A stretch of DNA of 41,698 nucleotides, from contig WELA01011897.1 of the NCBI GenBank assembly GCA_009602735.1, forward strand, positions 392,717-434,414, in the 5' to 3' direction. A model generated the notes under the pieces. The model was not told the DNA's origin. It ran no database searches and saw nothing but the letters and a program-made list of their open reading frames with translations. The DNA is from Mesotaenium endlicherianum. Its lineage: Eukaryota > Streptophyta > Zygnematophyceae > Zygnematales > Mesotaeniaceae. Shown in pieces: positions 9,925 through 17,860 of the stretch; the first letter of the stretch is position 1; the number at the start of each line of letters is the position of its first letter. The translations under genes were made by a program, and so were the position numbers.

Positions 9925-11979
9925 TCAGCCACCAGCTAATGGGCTGTGATCGCTGTCTAGAGCTAAAGCAGTGCAGCCGCTATAGAACCAGTCGCCAGCT
10001 GGCACGCGAGCCAGCGGCGGGTCAAGGCAACCGATGTGGAAGCCGAGGTTGCAGCTGTCGCAGAGCAGCATCCTGGCCTTCTGGCCGGGGCTGTGGCAGA
10101 TCTGGCACGCCCAGTCCTTGGGTGGCCTCGCGTCGCGGGGACGAACCTGCATGTCAAGGTTAGGAAGGTGGCATGGTCCACAATCTTTTGTGTGGTCCTT
10201 GTGAAGACGGCCATCTGCGCCTTCCAGCTCCATAACTCCTGACGCCAAGATACGCCTGACGCGTAGGATAACGGGCGAGCTGCTGGTGTCGAGGGTGTTC
10301 TTCGTCTGGCGTCGCAGGTACACAAAGTCATTTGCGGAGAACTGCAACACTCGCCGGCGATATGCTCCTCCACGGGTCATGGCATACCTGAGTGTGTCGC
10401 GGTGCTGAGCAATGCTGAGGTTGTCCATGGCCATGGGCATCAGGCGTTGAAAGAGCTGTGCACGCTGCTCGATAAGAGCGCTCCACGTCTCGGGACTGTC
10501 CAAGTCCAAAACCTTCTCGGCCACGGTCCTGGCTGCTGCGGGCAGGACTGGCTGTTGGCCGTAGAGAAGGAAGTAGGGAGAATGCGAGGCCAAGGAGGCC
10601 TGCTTACTGAACTTGTACCCCATAGCCAACCATGGGAGGGCGTCGTCCCAGTGGGTGCTGTCATGGGCCAGGCAGTACTTCCGCAGCCCAAGCTTGACGG
10701 TCTGCACCATGCGCTCTGCGAGGCCGTCAACCTGGGGATGGTCGCGGGATGTGGTGCGGTGGTCGATCATCGAGCGCGCTAGCAGCTTTTGAAAGCTGCC
10801 CTGGAACTCTTTGCCTTGGTCAGTGCGGACCTCAGCGCAGCCGCCAAAGCGGCTAAGGACCTGTTCGAGGAAAGCCTGAGCAATCCCCTCACTGGCCTTG
10901 TTGGGCAACGGCACAAGCTCGATCCACTTGGACATGTGCTCGATCATCACCAAGACATAGAGGTTGCCTCGGCGAGACTTGGGCAGCTCCCCAGCCAAGT
11001 CGAGCGACCACCTGTAGAACAGCCCCTGAATAGGGAGAGGGCTGAGAGCGACGGTGCGGGCTGTGAAGCTCGAGCGCACCCGGTCGCAAAGTGTGCAGCT
11101 GCTGACAACGTCGGCGACAACCTTAGTCATGCCGTGCCACCAGTACTCAGCCTGAAGGAGGCTGAGAGTGCGCTTAACACCGAAGTGTCCAAGCGTCTCG
11201 TGCACACGTTGCACCAGCTGGCTGCGTATAGCGGGCTCAGGGACCACCAGGACAGAGCCGTCCGCCGTCACTCGCCGCATGCGCCCCTCCATGAAGACGA
11301 AATCCCGGCTACGCTTGAGGACGCGGTCACGCTCGCGCGCACTAATGCCTGGGACCAACTCCTTGGCCGTGACGTACTGTAGCACCGAGGTGTCGTCCCA
11401 CACGTCCTCAGGCTCGCGCTGCCAGCTGTCCTGCTCCTCAGCGGCTGCCAAGGCCAGTCGTCGAGTGGTGACAGTCACCATGTCTAGGCTAGTGAGCCCT
11501 GCGGGCCGCACGTCGCCGTCAACGGTGAAGGCCAGGAATGCCGCTCCGTGCCAGGCCACTGGCTCATCCTCATTGTGGCGGGCTACTGTGAGGTGTCGCG
11601 AAGAGGGCAGCGGGTTGCGGCTGAGGCCGTCAGCGTCCAGGTTCGTTGACCCTGGACGATGATGCACGTCAAAGGTGTAATCCTGCAAGATGAGCGCCCA
11701 CCGTGCGTACTTGCCCGTCAGGCGCTCCGACGTCATGAGCCACTTGAGTGGCTGATGGTCGGTGACCAAGCGGAAGTGGGTGCCGTAGAGATAGTGCTTG
11801 AAATGCACAATCGCCCATACTGCTGCCAGGCACTCCCCCTCATAGGAGCCATGATTGCCCTCGGCACGGTTGTTGGTGCGGCTGGCGTACGCCACCACAT
11901 GCTCGAAGCCGTCATGCTCGTGCACCAGCACTGCTCCAAGCCCTGCCTGCGACCAGTCGGTGTGGAGGATGAAGGGCTT
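9925..11979 (-). CDS. Element B: RNase H, integrase and C-terminal PHD finger
   Basis: A 668-residue open frame (11931-9925) that extends upstream in the same frame to a TAG at 11980. RNase H: HTDWSQAGLGAVLV, YEGECLAAVWAI, VTDHQPLKWL. Integrase zinc site: H244-x5-H249 and CTLC at about 279-282. Catalytic triad: D311 (WSLDLAGE), D371 (RTDQGKEF) and E406 (GLAERMVQ), with 34 residues between the last two, as in the D-D-35-E family. All three are intact. Then follows an integrase tail and, at residues 609-653 (10107-9973), a C4HC3 PHD finger: CQIC, LLCDSC, FHIGC, W, and YSGC, where the first Cys of the last pair is Tyr. PHD fingers read histone H3 tails; here it stands where chromoviruses carry a chromodomain. 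Confidence 0.9.
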   Translation of the reverse strand, partial: KPFILHTDWSQAGLGAVLVHEHDGFEHVVAYASRTNNRAEGNHGSYEGECLAAVWAIVHFKHYLYGTHFRLVTDHQPLKWLMTSERLTGKYARWALILQDYTFDVHHRPGSTNLDADGLSRNPLPSSRHLTVARHNEDEPVAWHGAAFLAFTVDGDVRPAGLTSLDMVTVTTRRLALAAAEEQDSWQREPEDVWDDTSVLQYVTAKELVPGISARERDRVLKRSRDFVFMEGRMRRVTADGSVLVVPEPAIRSQLVQRVHETLGHFGVKRTLSLLQAEYWWHGMTKVVADVVSSCTLCDRVRSSFTARTVALSPLPIQGLFYRWSLDLAGELPKSRRGNLYVLVMIEHMSKWIELVPLPNKASEGIAQAFLEQVLSRFGGCAEVRTDQGKEFQGSFQKLLARSMIDHRTTSRDHPQVDGLAERMVQTVKLGLRKYCLAHDSTHWDDALPWLAMGYKFSKQASLASHSPYFLLYGQQPVLPAAARTVAEKVLDLDSPETWSALIEQRAQLFQRLMPMAMDNLSIAQHRDTLRYAMTRGGAYRRRVLQFSANDFVYLRRQTKNTLDTSSSPVILRVRRILASGVMELEGADGRLHKDHTKDCGPCHLPNLDMQVRPRDARPPKDWACQICHSPGQKARMLLCDSCNLGFHIGCLDPPLARVPAGDWFYSGCTALALDSDHSPLAGG

Positions 11980-12967
11980 CTAATAGTCAGGCCGTCGTAG
12001 TACTGGGGCTCTCACCAATAGCTCTTTGAGCTTGTCAAACGCTGCCTGTTGCTCTGATCCCCATGCGTAGGCAACGCCCTTGCGTAGCAAGTCGTTGAGC
12101 GGCTTGGCCAGTTCGCTGAACCCAGGCACAAAGCGGCGATAGTAGTTGGCGATGCCAAGGAAGGCCCTCAACTGCGAGAGGTCGGTCGCAGGTGGGATGC
12201 CGGTGATGGCCGAGATCTTGGCCAGTTGAGGAGCCAAACCACTGGAAGACAGAAGATGCCCGAGGTACTCCACCTCCCGGGTCCCAAAGGTGCACTTGCC
12301 TGGATGACACTTGAGCCCAACGGCCTCCAAGCGGTCCAGAACTGTAGTGATATGCGCCACGTGCTCCTCAAACGTCTCACTGAAGACGAGCACGTCATCA
12401 ATGTAGCACCGGGCAAAGGAGAGCCCTGCTAGCTCCTTATCCATGACTCGCTGGAAGGTGGCAGGAGCGTTCTTCAAGCGGAAGGGCATAACCCTCCACT
12501 CGTAGAGACGCTGCGATCCCCAAAAAGCCGTCTTATGCTGGTCCTCCTCCGCAATGGGTATCTGGTTGAAGCCCTGCCTCAAATCCAGCACCAAGAACCA
12601 AGTACAAGCACCGATGTCGTCAAAGATCTCGTCAAGAGTCGGCATAGGGTATCTGTCCTGCTCAGTGACCTCGTTAAGCTTACGATAGTCCGCACATCCT
12701 CTTCTCAGACCAGTTGCCTGAGGCGTCCTTCTTAGCTGGCATGACTGTGGGCGCAGCGTAGGTGGAGGCAGACTCACGAATGAGCTGACACTCCTCTAGC
12801 TTGCCTGTCTGCGTGCTGATCAGGTCGTCCTCAAAGCGGCTGTAGCGATAGCGCTTCTGGAAGATGGGCACGTCTGTCTGGAGGGGTCTCCTCATAGGGT
12901 CGCCTGTGTAGCGCCCAAGATCGTGCATGCCGCTGGCAAAGCTGGCGCTGCGCCGTGCATCCAACAA
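11980..12967 (-). pseudogene. Element B: reverse transcriptase
   Basis: Gypsy RT. Residues APTVMPAKKDASGNW come from one frame (ending about 12680). CADYRKLNEVTEQDRYPMPTLDEIF onward comes from another, so there is a frameshift near 12700. The catalytic box FARCYIDDVLVFS is intact, as are LRQGFNQIPI and LRAFLGIANYYRRFVPGF. A single TAG after RRPDY (11982-11980) separates it from RNase H, in the same frame. Without the frameshift and the stop, the domain would be complete and of normal length. Confidence 0.9.
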
Positions 12968-13400
12968 TGCCGTTAGCTGAGCAGCCTGTGCCCTAGTGAG
13001 AGTCCCCCCCAGCTTCCAAGTAGGGACAGCTGGTGGTGGCTTCTGCGCTGCGGCTTACGCCTCCTGCCCTGCTGCTGTCGTGATCTGTGTGTCTGCAGGC
13101 GTCACCTGTCCTGCAGCTGGCTGCACTCGGCCTGTCTCGGGTGCCCTCTCCTTGGCAGCTGCTGCCATCTGCCCTGCACCACCTGTAGGCGGCGGAGAGC
13201 GTGGAAAAAGAAACGGAGATCAAAACTCCCTGGGTCGCTGTGAGGACTCCTGTCTCCTCCTGCCCCCCCCCAGCGAACCAGAACGAGGACCATGACGAGG
13301 CGCAGGCGGCTGCTGGGAAGCTGGGCCCTCGCGCTGGGAATGCCAGGTCGTACCAGGCGAGGCGCGGCCGTCGCCGTCGAAATCTTGATCCATGGCGTCA
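12968..13400 (-). other. Low-complexity linker between methyltransferase and RT
   Basis: Pro/Ala/Arg-rich sequence with no recognisable domain. The methyltransferase frame ends at 13220 after a Gln/Ser/Arg-rich tail, and the RT frame begins before 12967. How the two were joined in the intact element is not clear from this copy. Confidence 0.4.
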
Positions 13401-14811
13401 TAGGACTGGTACATCTCATGATGACGAGCCTGGGCGTAAAGGGGAGTCAGGGCCTGTGTCTGCAGGAGAAGCCATGTCAAGACGTTGGCATCGATAGCCT
13501 GGCCAAGGAGACACACGCGGTTGACCTTGGTGATGCCGTCCACCTGTGTGAGGTGCGGAGGGAAGCCCATCGCACGCTCCATCTCCACGGCACGGGGTCG
13601 TTGGAACATGCCAGTCTCGAGGTCAATGATCATGCCGCGCTGGTCGCCCACGTAGGCCGCGCTGTCGTAGCGACTTACGAACGTAGGAAGCGCCCGCGTG
13701 ACGTCGCGGAGGACCTCACACTGGGCGTGAGAAGGATGCGGAAGGGCGACCACGCGCTGGGCCGGGCGCGCCACGTCGAGGATGGAGTCAACGTTGCGCG
13801 TGTGGCGTGGATGTGCGGCCGCTAATGCCTCAAGCGTGCCTGGCATGGCCAGGTTGGTGAAGTAGGCGCGCACACGATGCGCGAAGGAACCAATCTGAGC
13901 GGCGTCGATGACTGCCTCACGACCAACGTAGCTGCTGCAGAGGAAAAGTCGGTGCTGACGTTGGGCCAAGAATCGTGGCGGACAGCCACGTTCTCCAACA
14001 CCCAGGCGAGCGTGTGCGGCGGCTGGCGGTCCTCAACCATGTTGAGGACGCGGAGCAGGTGCCAGAACAAGGCCGTACGCGGGTCACCGAGCGCGATGCC
14101 CCGTCCCGCAATGGGGAAGCCCTGGCACTCCCAGCCAGCAATGATGAGGTCGATGGGCCCGAGGCGCGTGATGTGCTCGGCGGTAATGTCGCGGATGTCC
14201 ATGGGTCTGTCAGTCTGGGCGCGGTAGAAGGCATGCTCAGGGAAGAGGTCTGGGAAACGCTCGTGGCATAAGGCCATCTGCCTGCGGACGACCTGCTGCG
14301 CCTCGCCATCGAGGTCCACGTAGACGTACCGATGTACGGGGATGCCAGCCTGCAAGGTGGCCAACAACCCTGTCGCAATGCCAGCGAAGAGCTCAACAAG
14401 GACAATGCCGTCGGGACGCTCGTCGAGCTGTGCGGTGTAGATAGGCGTAGGAAGGGGGCGACAGCCCAGGGCGGGATCGTCGGTCTGCGCTGGCGGTGGA
14501 TAGGAGCGCAGCAGACTGTGCTGATGGGGCGCCATGCGGAGGGCCGCCACTGCGAGCTCTGCGTAGTGGCGAGTAAGTCGAGGAATGCGCTCGAGCAGCG
14601 GCTGCGGGCGAGTCGTGCGAGAATGTGCCTGATAAGTGCGCCAGCACGCACGCGCGTCCTGCAAGGCCTCCTCGGGCACTGGGCGGGCCAGAGCCTGTGC
14701 GTCGCGTACGCACTGCTGCTGCCACCGGTCCCTCGTCCTGTAGTCTGCGTGAAGCGGCGTGGGCCAGCTGCTCTGTAACGGTGCGTTGGGGCAGCTGGGA
14801 ATGCTGATCAA
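13220..14811 (-). pseudogene. Element B: Dnmt3-type cytosine-C5 DNA methyltransferase
   Basis: Transfers methyl from S-adenosylmethionine to cytosine in DNA. Motif I: VELFAGIATGLL (14394-14368). IV: AGWECQGFPIAGRG, with the catalytic Cys at 14127-14125. VI: LENV (13995-13987). VIII: AHRVRAYFTNL (about 13882-13850). IX region: MERAMGFPPHLT (about 13582-13547). X: LLGQAIDANVLTWLL (13510-13466). The order I to X, the GIATG form of motif I and the ERAMGFP box fit Dnmt3-type enzymes rather than DRM, whose motifs are permuted. Length between motifs I and X (about 310 residues) suits a full catalytic domain. Motifs VI and VIII are in different frames (a one-base change near 13900-13970), and another frame change lies upstream near 14750. 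It sits between protease and RT of element B, on the same strand. Confidence 0.85.
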
Positions 14812-15472
14812 AGTACGAACGCTGACGCTCGCGAAGTTTCGCCTGAAGGGGCACTGTGCAGACGAAGCGCTCGTCCCAATGTGTTGCTTGTCGAGGACGG
14901 ACGAGCTGACGTGGGGCGAGTTGAACTCGCGGGCGCAGCGGCAAAAGAGATGCGAGTCGGACGCGCTCCCGCTGGCTGCGCTGCATGGGCCCTGCGCATG
15001 TTGCGTGCGGATGAGGATGACGGTTGCGGAGGCGCGCAGCGGTGCGGGCCACCTTACGAGGAGGTGACCCAGACGGCCCGTCGCCGGCTATGTGACTGCG
15101 CGGGACGTCGGCAGGCCAACCAGGTGGCGTCTGGTATAATGCGTGAGCTGCAGTGGTGGACAAAGACTGTGCGTCATGCTCGCGGGTGCGGAGATCGCGC
15201 GGACCGTCATACGGCGGTGTGACTGAGCGCGGGCGCGTCTCGCGCAAAGGAGTGACCTCTCTCCCCTCGCGAAGAGGAGTGACCTCTCGTGCGTCCTTGG
15301 GAGTGTCGCGCAGAGGCGTGACCTCGCGGGCAGCCTTGGTATGCTCGCGGATCGGAGTGACCTCGCGTGCACGCCAGTCTAGGGGCAGATTGCGGCGTGC
15401 GAAGCGTAGAGCTGACCCGGCGTAGGGGGAAGGACCTGTTCGCCGAGGACCGAGAATGCTGTTCCTGGCCAC
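14812..15472 (-). CDS. Element B: Arg-rich segment with VTP repeats, before the methyltransferase
   Basis: Open frame from 15472 leading toward the methyltransferase. Residues about 34-85 (15373-15215) hold five degenerate repeats of the form REVTPLR (REVTPIR, REVTPLR three times, RSVTPP) separated by short charged spacers. The rest is Arg/Ala/Pro-rich. At about 14750 the reading passes to the methyltransferase frame by a one-base shift. No known domain. Basic, proline-directed repeats could bind nucleic acid or be phosphorylated, but that is a guess. Confidence 0.5.
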
Positions 15473-15851
15473 TGTCTAATGCGCACGTCCAGCTCGCGGG
15501 TCGATAGCGGAGAAAGGAACCATGGAGGCAGTGCTGGCGGAGGCGCGACCTGGCCAACCTGTGCTCAGGCTGTTGCTAGCGAACAAGTGCGTGACGTCAC
15601 GGCACTCGTTGCTGGTCGAACAGTCGTGCTGTATCGGACGACTAGACGTGCCGGCGCATGGATGGGCTCGACCGGGATTGGCCGTAGTCTCGTGTGAGAG
15701 AGAACTGAAGCCGGGAGGCCCTGTAGGCTAGCATTGGACGCAAGTTGTAGGCGTAGGCGGCGGTGGCTCTGCCGACAACTGGGCTGCGGGCTCCTCTGCG
15801 GCCTCCTGGGACCACTCCTGCCACTCCTCCTCCTCGCTGCTCAATGACGCG
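15473..15851 (-). other. Unassigned linker between protease and VTP segment
   Basis: Minus-strand frames here are short and Ala/Ser/Glu-rich, with no domain. It is probably the broken continuation of the polyprotein. Confidence 0.3.
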
Positions 15852-17860
15852 TCATCGGACCTGCCTGGGAACGCTGCCTGCCTCATGGCCTTGTCCTCGG
15901 ACGTGTAGTGCGTGGCCATGAGTCGCCTGTCCTGTGCGACGGTGCGGGTGAGGGCGACTGGGAGGCCATGCGGTATTGGATGGCGACCCCCACAGACACG
16001 TCATGCCGTACGCGGACCTCGAGGACGGTCCGCTCGTCGCAGGAGGCTGTGGCCGAGGTATGGCTGCTGCGGCTGTGGCTGCGTCATGAGCGTGCGCTGC
16101 AGCAGTAAGGGCAGCCGTGGCAACGGCGTGTGCCTCGACGGCGTCTGCCGCCATCTGACGCATCATGGCGTTGTGCGCGGCGTAGATCTGCACTGTCTCC
16201 CTGGCTTGTGCGGCCAGAGCGTCAGCCTGCTCCTTGGGCGTGAGGTGGAGCTCGGCATCAGACAGCTCGGGATCCTCCTCCTGCGTCTCCAGTAAGTCGG
16301 CGCCGACGGAGACCTCGTCATCCTCGGCTCCCCCCTTATCGGTTTGAACCACAGATCGACCATCGTCCAGCGCCATGAAGCCGTAGAGGACGGACTCAGC
16401 TGAGCGACAATCCAAGATGTCAAGTGGCACAAATGCAGTGCGAGTCCCCCCCGACTGCCAGTCGGGTCGATAGAAGACCCGCTCCACCCAGTTATCCACT
16501 GCGGCGCTGATAGGAAAGAGCACGTCCTGGCCAAGGAGCACGTCGAAGGTCTTGGAGCAAGTGACCAACGCATGCCGGTGGATGGTCGTCTCATCCGGAG
16601 TGCCGGGCCAAAAGGTGAAGCAAAGGGCCAGCCGCGTGCGCCCGGTGACGGTCTCGAACGTGCCGGCAACGGTGTTGATCCGCGTAGGCGAATCCTCTAG
16701 GTCGACTGACGAGAGTCCCAGCTGACGGAAGTAGCGCAGGCTGATGAGGTGAAAGGGGCAAAGTGCCCTAGTGGAAGCGTAGTGACTCACGAGGAAAGGA
16801 ATTAGTTGCAATCATACTAGAGAGTGCAGCGGCATATCACTAACAAAGCTTAGGAAAAATACTCGACATTTTGAGTAGCAAGAAACTGCTCACAAATGAT
16901 GTAGGATGAAAGGCCTTGTCATTATAAACCCGTAGAAGTTTACAGAAGTGAAAACTGATAAGAAACAAAGAAGTTATGCCTATTTATAATTTTCTGCCTA
17001 AGTGCTCCTCTTCAGGAGGAAGCTACGGATTTTCCTGAGTGTTCGTCAAATTGTCCCTCCCAGAATATTCGTGAGTAAGCCAGATCAGTCAAATCTGACG
17101 TGTCGGGCCAAATTGACGTCCACATACATGCATCGACATTACTAGAATATTCTATCTTAGACGCGCTAGGCTAAACCGAAACTTCTAGGTAAATCGACCT
17201 AGTCGGCACTCCGCGTCAGCCGAACTTACGTGAAGGTTCGAGTTCATTCTAACGGGCCAGATCGCTCGACGCTGTCGGTCAATCCAACGGTCGCGCTCAC
17301 CGCGAATTAAGGACAGTCGTCAACCGACCTCAAAACTAATTAAACTTCGGAAATCCATAACTCTCTCAATACTTGACCAAATTTGATGAACTTTATATCA
17401 AAATGACCACAAACATGCACTCTATACTACTATACAATCAAATCATACTTTCATGAAACTCAAAAATGCACTTTATAAACCTATGACCTTACATGAGGAC
17501 TGGCTGGGCGCTAGTGTCGAACATGATGCGCTGCGCGACTTGCGCGTTGACCAGCACGATACCCTGCGAATTATCCAAAAATGCAGCGTTAGGCGTGCTG
17601 ATCATCCTGCGCTCATGCGCAAGTCGCGCGGGTGCGGAGAGCGCCGCGGCTGCCGCGTCTGACGTTGGCCTGCCGTCAGCGGCGCGCTGGCTGGCCCTAC
17701 GCGACTGGAGCAGTAGCTGGGTCGCCTGCCGTGTGGCCTCCATTGACACGCCGAGCTCCGCGAAGGAGACTGCGGGCATGCCGTGAAGCGCCAGCGAGAT
17801 GACCTCGGCGCTGAGCTGCACCGTGGTCATCGACGAGACCATCGCGTGAGGCGCGAAGGC
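15852..17860 (-). pseudogene. Element B: retropepsin-type protease, split by a solo LTR
   Basis: Aspartic protease that cuts the Gag-Pol polyprotein. The active site RIMFDTSAQPVL (catalytic Asp at 17518-17516) lies just right of the inserted LTR. The remainder lies left of it: SLRYFRQLGLSSVDL, the flap region, and TFDVLLGQDVLFPIS (16547-16503), which is the conserved second half. With the LTR and one target copy ignored, the frame runs through as AQPVLI-SLRYFRQLGL with the normal spacing. After the protease comes an Ala/Glu-rich tail and a His/Ala-rich segment to 15852. Confidence 0.8.
16750..17493 (-). mobile_element. Solo LTR inserted in the protease (744 bp)
   Basis: AT-rich sequence within GC-rich coding DNA. 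It starts TG and ends CA on either strand (plus: TGAAAGGGGC to CCTTACA) and is flanked by TGAGG at 16745-16749 and 17494-17498. It contains no gene. A minus-strand TATAAATA lies at about 16981-16988. These are the marks of a solo LTR left by recombination between the two LTRs of a retrotransposon. Its family is not A, B or C judging by its ends. Confidence 0.85.

Noticed and set aside
10789..11662. Plus-strand frames over the integrase of element B
   Set aside because: Shadow frames in GC-rich coding DNA. The minus frame has the full D-D-35-E integrase.
13220..14811. A host methyltransferase gene into which a retrotransposon inserted
   Set aside because: Protease and RT of the same element lie directly on either side in the same orientation, no target duplication or LTR separates them, and no introns are visible. 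Comparison with other copies would decide.
16741..17492. A conventional GT-AG intron in the protease of element B
   Set aside because: The TG...CA ends, the TGAGG duplications and the exact recovery of the usual protease spacing after removal point to a solo LTR insertion. Splicing remains possible and is listed as a finding, but it is not the primary origin.
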